Of a DNA stretch of 64,000 nucleotides, positions 35,851 through 44,832 are shown in pieces. Both the position numbers and the translations under genes were made by a program. The notes under the pieces are model-generated. The model searched no databases. It was given only the letters and a program-made list of their open reading frames with translations, and was not told where the DNA came from. The stretch spans positions 4,030,001 through 4,094,000 of the forward strand of contig NZ_CP117430.1 in NCBI RefSeq assembly GCF_030687395.1, read 5' to 3'. How positions within the stretch are numbered: the first letter of the stretch is position 1; the number at the start of each line of letters is the position of its first letter. Origin of the DNA: Pseudomonas wuhanensis (GTDB taxonomy: Bacteria > Pseudomonadota > Gammaproteobacteria > Pseudomonadales > Pseudomonadaceae).

Positions 35851-36522
35851 GTGAACCTACCCAAACTCAACGCTCCCGACCTTGGCAATACGCCTTCGAC
35901 CTCGGAAATCATCACCCGTCATCTGCGCGACGCCATCGTCGCCGGGCATTTTGCCGAAGATGAACCGATTCGCCAGGACGACATTGCCCGCCAGTTCAAC
36001 GTCAGCAAGATTCCGGTGCGCGAGGCGCTCAAGCGGCTGGAAGCCGAAGGGCTGGTGATGTTCCAGCGCAATCGCGGGGCGATGGTCACGCGGGTTTCCG
36101 ATGCCGAGCTGGCGCAGATGTTCGAGGTGCGCATGTTGCTGGAAGACAAAATACTGCGCCTGGCCATACCCAACATGACTGAAGAAACCTTCGCCCGTGC
36201 CGAGCGCATCTGTCAGGAATTCATCGGTGAGGACGACGTGGGCCGCTGGGCCGAGCTCAATTGGGAGCTGCACGCCTGCCTTTACGAACCGGCACAACGG
36301 CCGTTTCTGGTCAGCCTGATTCGTTCGGTCAACGACAAGCTGGAGCGCTACCTGCGCATGCAAATGAGCCTGTCGGCCGGCAAGGAACGGGCCGATCACG
36401 AGCATCGCGAAATCCTCGCAGCCTGTCGTGCCGGCGATGTGGAGCTGGCGGTGAAGCTGTTGGACGAACACATTGCCGGGGTCTGCAAAACCCTGTTCGA
36501 GCACCTGCCTCACGCCCACTGA
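35851..36522 (+). CDS. GntR-family (FadR/FCD subfamily) regulator of hydroxyproline genes
   Basis: A 223-residue regulator. The N-terminal winged helix has E-I-I-T-R-H-L-R-D-A-I, the recognition helix K-I-P-V-R-E-A-L-K-R-L-E-A-E-G-L and R-N-R-G-A-M-V-T. The C-terminal helical FCD domain holds metal/ligand residues such as N-W-E-L-H and D-H-E-H-R-E-I. GTG at 35851 is chosen because the frame upstream overlaps a REP element and the operator. It probably senses hydroxyproline or a derived imine and controls the three sites described. It is co-directional with the epimerase gene 115 bases downstream. Confidence 0.9.
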   Translation: MNLPKLNAPDLGNTPSTSEIITRHLRDAIVAGHFAEDEPIRQDDIARQFNVSKIPVREALKRLEAEGLVMFQRNRGAMVTRVSDAELAQMFEVRMLLEDKILRLAIPNMTEETFARAERICQEFIGEDDVGRWAELNWELHACLYEPAQRPFLVSLIRSVNDKLERYLRMQMSLSAGKERADHEHREILAACRAGDVELAVKLLDEHIAGVCKTLFEHLPHAH

Positions 36523-36636
36523 CGGTTCAGGATGCTGTGCCGATTTCGTCATCGGCACAGGATAAATCCATCAAGCCGGCACCCCGCCGCACAGGCCACT
36601 CTTGCGTTCACTCATCTGAACGGACGTGGCCCTCCC

Positions 36637-37569
36637 ATGAAACGCATCACCGTGATCGACTCCCACACCGGTGGCGAACCGACCCGTCTGGTGACCGCCG
36701 GCTTTCCTGATCTGGGCACCGGCAGCATGGCCGAACGGCGCAAGCATCTGGCCGACCATCACGATCAATGGCGCGCCGCCTGTGTGCTGGAACCACGAGG
36801 CAGCGACGTATTGGTGGGTGCCCTGCTCTGCACACCGGTGGACCCGAGCGCCTGTGCCGGGGTGATTTTCTTCAACAACACCGGTTACCTGGGCATGTGT
36901 GGCCACGGCACCATCGGCCTGGTGGCGTCGTTGGCGCACCTGGGCAAGATCGGCCCCGGCGTGCACCGCATCGAGACGCCGGTGGGGACGGTGCAGGCGA
37001 CCCTGCACGAAGACCATTCGGTGAGCGTGCGCAATGTGCCGGCCTACCGTTACCGCAAGGCGCTGGTGTTGCAGGTGCCGGGCATCGGCCAAGTCGTCGG
37101 CGATATCGCCTGGGGCGGCAACTGGTTTTTCCTGATCGCCGAGCATGGCCTGCGGGTCGTCGGCGACAACCTCGACGCGCTGACCGCTTACACCTACGCC
37201 GTGCAGCAGGCGCTGGAGGCCCAAGGCATTCGTGGCGAAGACGGCGGGCTGATCGACCATGTCGAGCTGTTCGCCGATGACGATCACGCCGACAGCCGCA
37301 ACTTCGTACTCTGCCCCGGCAAGGCCTATGACCGCTCACCGTGTGGCACCGGCACCAGTGCCAAACTGGCGTGCCTGGCGGCCGACGACAAGTTGCAACC
37401 GGGGCAGATCTGGCGTCAGGCCAGTGTCATCGGCAGCGAGTTCGAAGGCTCTTACGAATGGCAAGGCGAGCGCATCGTGCCGACCATTCGTGGCCGTGCC
37501 TTTATCAGCGCCGAAGCCAGTTTGATCATCGAACAGGATGACCCGTTCGCCTGGGGCATTCGCCCATGA
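36637..37569 (+). CDS. lhpA: 4-hydroxyproline 2-epimerase
   Basis: A 310-residue proline racemase-family enzyme converting trans-4-hydroxy-L-proline to cis-4-hydroxy-D-proline. Both catalytic cysteines are present: Cys88 in [10 protein letters not shown] and Cys236 in D-R-S-P-C-G-T-G-T, which marks it as an epimerase or racemase rather than a 3-hydroxyproline dehydratase. The ATG at 36637 starts [15 protein letters not shown]; the 35 upstream residues in frame are rejected. Its stop overlaps the next gene as ATGA. Neighbours supply the D-hydroxyproline dehydrogenase. Confidence 0.93.
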   Translation: MKRITVIDSHTGGEPTRLVTAGFPDLGTGSMAERRKHLADHHDQWRAACVLEPRGSDVLVGALLCTPVDPSACAGVIFFNNTGYLGMCGHGTIGLVASLAHLGKIGPGVHRIETPVGTVQATLHEDHSVSVRNVPAYRYRKALVLQVPGIGQVVGDIAWGGNWFFLIAEHGLRVVGDNLDALTAYTYAVQQALEAQGIRGEDGGLIDHVELFADDDHADSRNFVLCPGKAYDRSPCGTGTSAKLACLAADDKLQPGQIWRQASVIGSEFEGSYEWQGERIVPTIRGRAFISAEASLIIEQDDPFAWGIRP

Positions 37570-38681
37570 GCGAGGGCCTGGTGGCCGATGTGATCGTGAT
37601 CGGCGCCGGCATCATCGGCGCCGCCTGCGCCCAGGCGCTGGCCCGGCGTGGCTTGCAGGTGCTGGTGCTGGACGCCGGCCTGCACGGTGCGACGGCAGCG
37701 GGCATGGGCCACCTGTTGGTGCTCGACGACAACCCGGCCGAGCTGGCCCTGAGTCAATATTCCCTGCAACGCTGGCGCGAGCTGGCACCGGACCTGCCTG
37801 ACGGCTGCGCTTACCGCAACAACGGCACACTGTGGCTGGCGGCCAACGCCGAGGAAATGGCGGTCGCCCACAGCAAATACCTGAACCTGAAAGCCCAGGG
37901 CGTGGCGTGCGAACTGGTCAGCGCCAGTGCCTTGCGCCAGCGTGAACCGGAACTGCGCGAGGGCCTGGAAGGCGGCTTGCTGATCAATGGTGACGGCATT
38001 CTGTATGCGCCGGCGACGGCTCGCTGGATGCTCGACACGCCGAACATCCGTCAGCACCGGGCGCGGGTCAGCGCGGTCGATGGTCACCGTGTATGCCTTG
38101 ATGACGGTCAGTGGTTGCGGGCCGAAGCGGTGGTGTTGGCCAACGGCATTCAAGCCAATGAACTGTGCCCGGAGTTGCCCATCGAGCCGAAAAAAGGTCA
38201 CCTGCTGATTACCGACCGCTACCCGCGCACGATCACCCACACTCTGGTGGAACTGGGTTACGTCACCAGCGCCCACAACGCCACCGGGCCATCCACCGCC
38301 TGCAATATTCAGCCGCGCCCCACCGGGCAATTGTTCATCGGTGCCTCGCGGCAATTCGGCACCACCGATCCGCAGGTCGAAGGCTGGATGCTGGCGAAAA
38401 TGCTCAAGCGCGCCGCCGAGTACATGCCAGGGCTGGCCCGGCTCAACGGCATCCGCGCCTGGACCGGCTTTCGCGCCGCCAGCCCCGACGGCCTGCCGCT
38501 GGTGGGTCAGCACCCACAGCAACAGGGCTTGTGGCTCGCCGTCGGTCATGAAGGGTTGGGCGTCACCACCGCTCCCGGCACGGCCGACTTGCTGGTGGCG
38601 CAGCTGTTCAACGAAACCCCGCCACTGGCCGCGCAACCCTATCTGCCCCAGCGTTTCCTCGGAGAACCCGCCCATGCCTGA
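37566..38681 (+). CDS. FAD-dependent D-hydroxyproline dehydrogenase subunit (DAO family)
   Basis: A 371-residue flavoprotein with the dinucleotide motif [14 protein letters not shown] near the start, and a DAO-type C terminus with [15 protein letters not shown] and H-E-G-L-G-V-T. It should oxidise cis-4-hydroxy-D-proline to 1-pyrroline-4-hydroxy-2-carboxylate. The genes for a [2Fe-2S] protein and a second flavoprotein follow with overlaps, so the enzyme is probably a three-component complex passing electrons to the respiratory chain. Confidence 0.9.
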   Translation: MSEGLVADVIVIGAGIIGAACAQALARRGLQVLVLDAGLHGATAAGMGHLLVLDDNPAELALSQYSLQRWRELAPDLPDGCAYRNNGTLWLAANAEEMAVAHSKYLNLKAQGVACELVSASALRQREPELREGLEGGLLINGDGILYAPATARWMLDTPNIRQHRARVSAVDGHRVCLDDGQWLRAEAVVLANGIQANELCPELPIEPKKGHLLITDRYPRTITHTLVELGYVTSAHNATGPSTACNIQPRPTGQLFIGASRQFGTTDPQVEGWMLAKMLKRAAEYMPGLARLNGIRAWTGFRAASPDGLPLVGQHPQQQGLWLAVGHEGLGVTTAPGTADLLVAQLFNETPPLAAQPYLPQRFLGEPAHA

Positions 38682-38910
38682 ATTACTGCTGGACGGCCGC
38701 GCCTTGAAGGTGGCCGAGGGCACCAGCGTCGCCGCAGCCTTGGCGCTGGGCGGTAACGGATGCACACGCACTTCGGTCAGTGGCCAGCGCCGCGCACCGC
38801 TGTGCGGCATGGGCATTTGCCAGGAATGCCGGGTGACCATCGACGGCCGGCGACGCCTGGCCTGCCAGACTCTGTGCCGCGACGGCATGCAGGTGCAGAC
38901 ATGCCCATGA
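38674..38910 (+). CDS. Small [2Fe-2S] subunit of D-hydroxyproline dehydrogenase
   Basis: A 78-residue ferredoxin-like protein. The plant-type cluster ligands are Cys44, Cys49, Cys52 and Cys64 in A-P-L-C-G-M-G-I-C-Q-E-C and R-L-A-C-Q. The start ATG lies inside the end of the preceding gene (eight-base overlap). The same fold is the small subunit of heteromeric proline/hydroxyproline dehydrogenases, where it links the flavins. Confidence 0.9.
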   Translation: MPELLLDGRALKVAEGTSVAAALALGGNGCTRTSVSGQRRAPLCGMGICQECRVTIDGRRRLACQTLCRDGMQVQTCP

Positions 38911-40160
38911 ACGAATACGCCGATCTGCTGATCATCGGTGCCGGCCCCGCTGGCATGTCCGCTGCTCTTGCCGCTGCCCCCAGTGGCGCACGCATCGTCA
39001 TGCTCGACGACAATCCGCTACCAGGCGGGCAAATCTGGCGTGACGGCCCTCAAGCCAACGTACCCGATCAGGCCCGTCGCCTGCGTGAACGTTTGCAGGC
39101 GTGCAGCAACATTCGCCATCACGCCGGTACTCGGGTGATCGCCAGTCCCGGTCCGAAACAGCTACTCGTCGAAGATGAGGACAACGGCTGGTTGATTAGC
39201 TACGACAAACTGATTCTGTGCACCGGCGCCCGCGAGTTGCTGCTGCCCTTCCCCGGCTGGACGTTGCCCGGCGTGACCGGCGCCGGTGGCTTGCAGGCGC
39301 TGATCAAGGCGGGCCTGCCGGTGCAGGGGGAGCGCGTGGTGATCGCCGGCAGCGGCCCGCTGTTGCTGGCGAGTGCCGCCACCGCAAAAAAGCACGGCGC
39401 GCAGATCCCGCGCATCGCCGAGCAAGCCTCACGCACCGCCGTCGCCGGTTTCGCCGCGCAACTGCCCCGCTGGCCTGGCAAATGGTTGCAATCGTTCGGC
39501 CTGCTCGACCGCCATTACCGCACCGCGACGCATGTACTGGCCGCCCTTGGCACTGACCGGCTGGAAGGTGTGCGCCTGCAACAGCAGGGCAAAATCATCG
39601 AACTGGCCTGTGATCGGTTGGCCTGTGGTTTCGGCTTGATCCCGAACATTCAATTGGGCCAGGCACTGGGTTACGCCATCGAGGGTCAGGCGTTGGCCGT
39701 GGATGCCTGGCAGGCCAGTCGCGTCGATCATTATGCGGCGGGTGAATGCACCGGGTTTGGCGGCAGTGAACTGGCCTTGGTCGAAGGTGCCATTGCTGGG
39801 CACGCGGCGGTCGGTGACCTTGAAGCGGCGCGTCAGTTATGGCCACGCCGTGCGCGCTGGCAGGGTTTCGCCAAGGCACTGAATCAGGCCTTCGTCCTCG
39901 ACCCGCAACTCAAATCCCTGGCCCGTCCCGACACCCTGGTCTGCCGCTGCGAAGACGTGCCCTACGCCGCATTGACCGGGCACACGGACTGGCGCGAAGC
40001 CAAGCTGGCCAGTCGCTGCGGCATGGGCGCCTGTCAGGGTCGGGTGTGTGGCGGCGCGGTGCAGCACCTGTTTGGCTGGCAACCTTCAGCGCCCCGCCCG
40101 CCCTTCAGCCCCGCGCGGATCGAGACCTTGATGTGCCTGGACGACACCCCGCCGGCCTGA
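38901..40160 (+). CDS. FAD/NAD-binding oxidoreductase subunit with C-terminal BFD-like [2Fe-2S] domain
   Basis: A 419-residue flavoprotein: L-L-I-I-G-A-G-P-A-G-M-S-A near the start, a second nucleotide motif V-V-I-A-G-S-G-P-L-L-L-A near 160, and a C-terminal BFD-like cluster domain with V-C-R-C-E-D-V and R-C-G-M-G-A-C-Q-G-R-V-C-G. It matches the alpha subunit of D-hydroxyproline dehydrogenase complexes. ATG at 38901 is better spaced from AGGTG; ATG at 38907 would give the ATGA overlap. The operon ends here with a hairpin. Confidence 0.9.
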   Translation: MPMNEYADLLIIGAGPAGMSAALAAAPSGARIVMLDDNPLPGGQIWRDGPQANVPDQARRLRERLQACSNIRHHAGTRVIASPGPKQLLVEDEDNGWLISYDKLILCTGARELLLPFPGWTLPGVTGAGGLQALIKAGLPVQGERVVIAGSGPLLLASAATAKKHGAQIPRIAEQASRTAVAGFAAQLPRWPGKWLQSFGLLDRHYRTATHVLAALGTDRLEGVRLQQQGKIIELACDRLACGFGLIPNIQLGQALGYAIEGQALAVDAWQASRVDHYAAGECTGFGGSELALVEGAIAGHAAVGDLEAARQLWPRRARWQGFAKALNQAFVLDPQLKSLARPDTLVCRCEDVPYAALTGHTDWREAKLASRCGMGACQGRVCGGAVQHLFGWQPSAPRPPFSPARIETLMCLDDTPPA

Positions 40161-40180
40161 AACCCCCTCGGGGGTTTCAG
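40159..40180 (+). terminator. Hairpin at the end of the dehydrogenase operon
   Basis: GAAACCCCC and GGGGGTTTC (40159-40178) form a nine-base stem with a two-base loop, beginning within the stop codon. It lacks a long T tract, so termination may be partial, leaving read-through into the AraC-family gene. Confidence 0.55.
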
Positions 40181-40231
40181 CAACACAGCCGAGCCTCTAT
40201 GATCCCGGGGTCGCCACCAGACCCCAGCGCC

Positions 40232-40981
40232 ATGTATCCCTCGCTCAGCACCTTCACACCCTGCGACCTGCCCACGCTGCTGAACAGCCTGCAGCCGATA
40301 GCGCCGCTGCTCGACACCCTGGCGGACGTGGTGTTTTTCATCAAGGACCGCGAAGCCCGCTACGCCTTCGTCAACCAGACCCTGGCCCGGCGTTGCGGTT
40401 TCAAACATCGCGAAGAGTTGCTGGGGCGCACCGCCGAAATGGTCTTCCCGGAACGCTTCGGCCCGCTGTACACCGAACAGGATCGGCGGGTGCTGTCCAG
40501 CGGCCGCGAACTGGCCGACCAACTGGAACTGCACCTGTATTACGGCAACCAGCCGATCTGGTGCCTGACCCACAAACTCGCCTTGAAGGATGAACAGGGC
40601 CACATCGTGGGCCTGGCCGGAATCTCCCGCGACCTGCAATCGCCACAGTCCAATCACCCCGCGTACCAGAAACTCGCCGCCGTGGACGCGCACATCCGCA
40701 GCCACTTCGCCCGCCCCATCAGCCTTGCCGAACTGACCGCCATCGCCGGTTACTCCGTGGCGCAACTGGAGCGTCACTGCAAACGGGTGTTCCAGCTCAC
40801 GCCACGGCAGATGATCAACAAGGCGCGCCTGGATGAAGGTTCTCGGCTGTTGCTGCACAGCGACCTGCCGATCACCGAGATCGCCTTGCGTTGTGGTTAT
40901 ACCGACCACAGTGCGTTCAGCCGACAGTTTCGTGCGTTGACCGGTTTGTCACCGAGTCAGTATCGCGATACTCAGCGTTAG
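40232..40981 (+). CDS. AraC-family regulator with N-terminal PAS domain
   Basis: A 249-residue regulator. Residues 20-140 form a PAS-fold sensor (D-V-V-F-F-I-K-D-R-E-A-R-Y-A-F-V-N-Q-T, E-L-L-G-R-T-A). The C-terminal HTH_18 domain has two helix-turn-helix units with L-T-P-R-Q-M-I-N-K-A-R-L-D-E and I-A-L-R-C-G-Y-T-D-H-S-A-F-S-R-Q-F-R. Translation could also begin at ATG 40199, adding eleven residues. Such PAS-AraC regulators are often found with hydroxyproline genes and probably activate the upstream operon. This makes it the second regulator in the block beside GntR. Confidence 0.88.
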   Translation: MYPSLSTFTPCDLPTLLNSLQPIAPLLDTLADVVFFIKDREARYAFVNQTLARRCGFKHREELLGRTAEMVFPERFGPLYTEQDRRVLSSGRELADQLELHLYYGNQPIWCLTHKLALKDEQGHIVGLAGISRDLQSPQSNHPAYQKLAAVDAHIRSHFARPISLAELTAIAGYSVAQLERHCKRVFQLTPRQMINKARLDEGSRLLLHSDLPITEIALRCGYTDHSAFSRQFRALTGLSPSQYRDTQR

Positions 40982-41001
40982 GGAATGTGGGTGTTTTTTC
41001 G

Positions 41002-41104
41002 GGCCTCATCGCGGGCAAGCCCGCTCCCACAGGTATCTGCGTTGGCCAAAGAATTTGTGAACGACACCAATCACTGTGGGAGCGGGCTTGCCCGCGATGA
41101 GGCC
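41002..41104. repeat. REP inverted pair with 31-base perfect arms
   Basis: Arms 41002-41032 and 41074-41104 are perfect reverse complements (core GCGGGCAAGCCCGCTCCCAC). The same 31-base arm recurs at 46872-46902 and 46943-46973, so the segment between is bracketed by two identical REP pairs. Confidence 0.92.
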
Positions 41105-41266
41105 GGTACAGCCACCACAAGGCTCGGTGTCAGACCGCTAAACAAGCACTGTTTAAATGACACTTCCAGACACTCACTCAGGCTACACATTCTTGCGCCT
41201 CTGCCTACGACTACGCCAGAATCCGCCGGCTAGTGCGCCTGTGGCCCGGGCTATATCGTTTCCCTG

Positions 41267-41490
41267 TCGCTGAAAAAAACAGCGATCGGGTTTGGTAGCC
41301 CGCCGTCCACATGTCGCATAGCTTCACCTTATGCAGATGCTTTCAGCATTTGTTTTTATGGTGGCCATGCGTAGGGTGCCCTCGGGCACGCCGGTTTTTC
41401 CATGTGGGCCGGTCTACCAACCTTCGTATGGCCACCACCTCTTCGTTTGGTAGCGAGGGTGATGGCTCCTTTAATCACATATGGAGTTCC
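41267..41490 (+). promoter_or_regulatory. Highly structured 5' leader of the DUF6124 gene
   Basis: About 220 bases of non-coding leader with many nested helices. TCGCTG/CAGCGA pairs at 41267-41285. A perfect 10-bp helix TGGTGGCCAT (41359-41368) / ATGGCCACCA (41428-41437) encloses GTGCC-CTCG-GGCAC (41376-41389) and CCGG/CCGG (41391-41394, 41409-41412). TTTGGTAGC occurs twice (41291-41299 and 41446-41454), while a single complementary CTACCAA lies at 41414-41420, so two mutually exclusive pairings are possible. This suggests a cis-acting RNA switch or attenuator; the ligand or signal is unknown. Confidence 0.55.
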
Positions 41491-41494
41491 ATCT

Positions 41495-41854
41495 ATGTTC
41501 AAAGCAACGCCAAATCCTCCGGAAACCGACGACGTTTCCCCCTACGAATCCCTCGATTCCAAAAAACTCCACGAAGCCGCCGACCGCGCCCTGGACCACT
41601 ACCTCAAACCACCCATCCCCAAAGACACCCAGCGCAAACCCAGCACCATTTACCATGTGGGTGAGAAGGTCGATAACGAAACCCTGCTGGTCAACGCCTG
41701 CGAATCCCTGGCGTCAGCCAGCATGATGCTCAGTGAGTTCGCCGGGTTGATGGAGATGCCCCATCGCAACGTGATGTTGGGGATTCAATCGGTGGTCATG
41801 CTCGGGGAGCTGGCGGTGAATCGAGTGCTGGATAACCTCGATCCGCAGGGCTAA
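41495..41854 (+). CDS. DUF6124-like small protein
   Basis: A 119-residue protein with the opening M-F-K-A-T-P-N-P-P and the stretch L-D-S-K-K-L-H-E-A-A-D-R-A-L-D-H-Y-L, then E-T-L-L-V-N-A-C-E-S-L-A-S-A. This is the pattern I associate with DUF6124, a family found in many copies in Pseudomonas genomes. It looks cytoplasmic and helical. GGAG lies ten bases before the ATG. It has no operon partner and sits between a long structured leader and a palindromic repeat. Function unknown. Confidence 0.78.
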   Translation: MFKATPNPPETDDVSPYESLDSKKLHEAADRALDHYLKPPIPKDTQRKPSTIYHVGEKVDNETLLVNACESLASASMMLSEFAGLMEMPHRNVMLGIQSVVMLGELAVNRVLDNLDPQG

Positions 41855-41863
41855 CAGACGCAC

Positions 41864-41976
41864 TGATCGTTCCCACGCTCTGCGTGGGAATGCCTCAACG
41901 GACGCTCCGCGTTCGGCTCTGGATGGGACGCGGAGCGTCCCGGGCTGCATTCCCACGCAGAGCGTGGGAACGATCA
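41864..41976. repeat. Long palindromic repeat (GTTCCCACGC type)
   Basis: Perfect 17-base inverted arms TGATCGTTCCCACGCTC (41864-41880) and complement (41960-41976) flank a second palindromic core (ACGCTCCGCG ... CGCGGAGCGT). It is a different family from the GCGGGCAAGCC REPs and a common dispersed Pseudomonas repeat type. It starts nine bases after the DUF6124 stop and may terminate its transcript. Confidence 0.8.
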
Positions 41977-42164
41977 CCATCAACAGGGCGCCGGTGTTCC
42001 TTAAAGGCGCGCCCCGCACAACCATTGCTCCCATCTGTAACACCCGCCAGTGCGAACCTCGCCCCTCACGGCGTCACTCTGACGCACTGCAACACCTCTA
42101 CACCAAGCCCTGACAATAAATTCACGCCCCGGCCTGGAAACGGGCACGTTGATTGCTATATTTA

Positions 42165-42194
42165 ATATCGTATACGAAATCCCCAATACGATAT
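42165..42194 (+). promoter_or_regulatory. Candidate GntR operator, site B
   Basis: Positions 42164-42180 read AATATCGTATACGAAAT, identical over 17 bases to site C. A reversed ATACGATAT at 42186-42194 mirrors ATATCGTAT (42165-42173), giving a nine-base inverted repeat with a 12-base spacer. It lies about 30 bases upstream of the substrate-binding protein start. Confidence 0.72.
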
Positions 42195-42224
42195 CCAACA
42201 GCACTTCACATCAACGAGGCCTCT

Positions 42225-43043
42225 ATGAAAAACCCCGCATTTGCCGTAGCCCTCAGCGCTGTTCTCAGTACCTCCTTTATCGCCACCGCCCAGGCCGACA
42301 AGCTCGACGACATCATCGGTTCGGGCAAGCTGCGCTGCGCCGTGACCCTGGACTTCCCGCCCATGGGTTTTCGCGATGCCGGTAACAACCCGACCGGTTT
42401 CGACGTGGACTACTGCCATGACCTGGCGAAAATCCTCGGGGTCGAGGCCGAAGTGGTCGAGACGCCGTTCCCGGACCGCATTCCGGCGTTGGTCTCCGGG
42501 CGGGCTGACGTGATCGTCGCTTCCACTTCCGACACCCTCGAACGGGCCAAGACCGTCGGCCTCACCGTGCCCTACTTCGCCTTTCAGATGGTGGTGCTGA
42601 CCCGCGACGACACCGGCATCAACAGCTTCGATGACCTCAAGGGCAAACCCGTGGGCAACACCAGCGGCACCTATGAAGCCATCGCTCTGGAGAAAGACGT
42701 GAAGAGCTGGGGCACTGGCACCTTCCGCGCTTATCAGTCGCAGAACGACACCCTGTTGGCCGTCGCCCAGGGCCATATCGCCGCCACCGTAGTCACCAAC
42801 ACCGTGGCCGCCGCCACCCTCAAGTCGGGCAAATACAAAAACCTGAAAGTCGCTGGTAACGCACCGTACGTGATCGACTACGTTTCCCTCGGAGCCAAGC
42901 GCAACGAGTATGGCCTGCTCAATTACCTCAACCTGTTCGTCAACCAACAGGTGCGCACCGGTCGTTACAAGGAGCTGTTCGTCAAATGGGTCGGCACTGA
43001 AATTTCGCCGACCAACCTGACCGTGCCCCAGGTCTACTACTGA
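42225..43043 (+). CDS. Amino-acid ABC transporter periplasmic substrate-binding protein
   Basis: A 272-residue family-3 solute-binding protein with a signal peptide ending A-T-A-Q-A. Its fold motifs are G-K-L-R-C-A-V-T-L-D-F-P-P-M-G-F, G-F-D-V-D-Y-C-H-D-L-A-K, R-A-D-V-I-V-A-S-T-S and G-N-T-S-G-T-Y-E. It is the first gene of an operon with a 3-hydroxyproline dehydratase-like gene, two permeases and an ATPase, so hydroxyproline or a related imino acid is the probable ligand. GAGG precedes the ATG, and the GntR site B is just upstream. Confidence 0.9.
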   Translation: MKNPAFAVALSAVLSTSFIATAQADKLDDIIGSGKLRCAVTLDFPPMGFRDAGNNPTGFDVDYCHDLAKILGVEAEVVETPFPDRIPALVSGRADVIVASTSDTLERAKTVGLTVPYFAFQMVVLTRDDTGINSFDDLKGKPVGNTSGTYEAIALEKDVKSWGTGTFRAYQSQNDTLLAVAQGHIAATVVTNTVAAATLKSGKYKNLKVAGNAPYVIDYVSLGAKRNEYGLLNYLNLFVNQQVRTGRYKELFVKWVGTEISPTNLTVPQVYY

Positions 43044-43053
43044 GGTGTCCGGC

Positions 43054-44832
43054 ATGCCTAGGCCCACTTCTCTGACTGGTCGCAGTCTGGTCGCGGGCGC
43101 CGCCGAGGGCGCCCTGCTGTTCGCCGATATCGGGTTGAGTTTTTGGGGCGGGGTCGATCCGTTCAGCGGCGAGATCATTGACCGTCACCACCCCCTCAGC
43201 GGCGAATACCTGGCCGGCCGCGTGCTGGCCATTCCCAGCGGTCGCGGCTCGTGCACCGGCAGCAGCGTGTTGATGGAACTGATCAGCAACGGCCACGCAC
43301 CGGCCGCATTGGTGCTGGCCGAACCCGATGAGATCCTGACCTTGGGCGTGCTCGTCGCGCAGACGATTTTCGAGCGTTCCCTGCCGGTGCTGTGCATCGG
43401 CCGGGAGGCCTTCGCCGCGTTGCGCGGCAAGGCCTTCGCTCGGGTCGACGGCGCCTCGGTAACCGTGTTCGAACACCTGCCGGGCGATGCCTGGCAGGCA
43501 CTCGACAGCCCATTGCAAACGCAAGACCCAAGCGCCCCGCTCGAACTCACCGAGCACGACCGGGCGTTGCTCGACGGCCTGCAGGGCAAGGCCGCGCAAG
43601 TGGCCATGCAGATCGTTCTGCGCATGGCCGAATTGCAAGGCGCCCGCCGCCTGGTGGATGTCACCCAGGCGCACATCGACGGCTGCATCTACACCGGGCC
43701 AGCAAGCCTGCGCTTTGCCGAACAACTGGTGCAATGGGGCGCAAAAGTGCGGGTGCCCACCACCCTCAATTCGATTTCCGTGGACCAGCGTCGCTGGCGC
43801 GAATTGGGCATCGACCCGGCGCTTGGCGAACCGGCCAGCGCCTTGGGCGATGCCTATATGGCGATGGGTGCGCAACTCAGTTTCACCTGTGCGCCCTACC
43901 TGCTCGACAGCGCGCCGAAGGCGGGCGAGCAGATCGTCTGGGCCGAATCCAACGCGGTGGTCTACGCCAACAGCGTGCTGGGGGCACGCACCCTGAAGTA
44001 CCCGGACTACCTGGACATCTGCATCGCCCTGACCGGCCGCGCCCCGTTGATCGGCTGCCACCTGGACGCACAACGCAAGGCCCGATTGCAGGTCGAAGTG
44101 CCCGCCCTGGGTGAACTGGACGATGCCTTCTACCCGCTGCTCGGTTACCACATTGGCGCATTGGCGGGCAGCCGAATTCCACTGGTGCGCGGGTTGGAAA
44201 AACATCAGCCGAGCCTGGACGACCTCAAAGCGTTCGGCGCAGCGTTTGCCACCACGTCCGCCGCCCCCTTGTTCCATATCGCCGGGATCACCCCGGAGGC
44301 CATCGACCCGTCACAAGTGCTGGAAATGGATGTCTCCATCCCCGTGGAAAAAGTCCGCCTGAACGATCTGTTAGTCAGCTGGCGCGAACTCAACAGTGCC
44401 CGCGACAGCCGGGTGGATGTGGTCTCGTTGGGTAACCCGCATTTCTCTCTCAGCGAGTTCGCTCACCTGGCGCGACTGTGCCTCGGTCGGCACAAACACC
44501 CCGACGTGATCCTCGCCATTACTTGCGGCCGCGCCGTGCTGGAGCAGGCTCGCGAAGCCGGGCATATCGCCGTGATCGAAGCCTTCGGCGCGACCCTGGT
44601 CACCGATACCTGCTGGTGCATGCTCGGCGAGCCGGTGATCCCGCTGTCCGCAAAAACCTTGATGACCAACTCCGGCAAATACGCCCATTACGCACCCGGC
44701 CTGGTGGGCCGCAAGGTGCATTTTGCCAGCCTCGCCGAATGCGTCGATTCCGCCTGCAATGCCACCGCCAGCGGGCGCCTGCCGGCGTGGCTACAACCTG
44801 CCGCCCTACTGGAGAGCCCTGCGCATGTTTGA
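43054..44832 (+). CDS. Aconitase X family protein, likely cis-3-hydroxy-L-proline dehydratase
   Basis: A 592-residue fusion of the small swivelling DUF126 domain (residues 1-130, with I-P-S-G-R-G-S-C-T-G-S-S-V-L-M-E) and the large AcnX/DUF521 domain (from about 165, with S-I-S-V-D-Q-R-R-W-R-E-L-G, Y-A-N-S-V-L-G-A-R-T and a Cys-rich C-terminal part). Known role of bacterial AcnX: dehydration of cis-3-hydroxy-L-proline to 1-pyrroline-2-carboxylate using an Fe-S centre. The Ldh-type reductase at 52432 could then make L-proline. It is embedded between transporter genes; its end overlaps the next permease by eight bases. Confidence 0.88.
   Translation: MPRPTSLTGRSLVAGAAEGALLFADIGLSFWGGVDPFSGEIIDRHHPLSGEYLAGRVLAIPSGRGSCTGSSVLMELISNGHAPAALVLAEPDEILTLGVLVAQTIFERSLPVLCIGREAFAALRGKAFARVDGASVTVFEHLPGDAWQALDSPLQTQDPSAPLELTEHDRALLDGLQGKAAQVAMQIVLRMAELQGARRLVDVTQAHIDGCIYTGPASLRFAEQLVQWGAKVRVPTTLNSISVDQRRWRELGIDPALGEPASALGDAYMAMGAQLSFTCAPYLLDSAPKAGEQIVWAESNAVVYANSVLGARTLKYPDYLDICIALTGRAPLIGCHLDAQRKARLQVEVPALGELDDAFYPLLGYHIGALAGSRIPLVRGLEKHQPSLDDLKAFGAAFATTSAAPLFHIAGITPEAIDPSQVLEMDVSIPVEKVRLNDLLVSWRELNSARDSRVDVVSLGNPHFSLSEFAHLARLCLGRHKHPDVILAITCGRAVLEQAREAGHIAVIEAFGATLVTDTCWCMLGEPVIPLSAKTLMTNSGKYAHYAPGLVGRKVHFASLAECVDSACNATASGRLPAWLQPAALLESPAHV

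Noticed and set aside
37452..38888. A 478-codon minus-strand frame opposite the D-hydroxyproline dehydrogenase genes
   Set aside because: It overlaps three well-supported coupled genes and has no recognisable domain.
41002..41104. The regularly spaced repeats around 41-47 kb as a CRISPR array
   Set aside because: They are inverted REP pairs, two per locus, without regular spacers or any cas gene.
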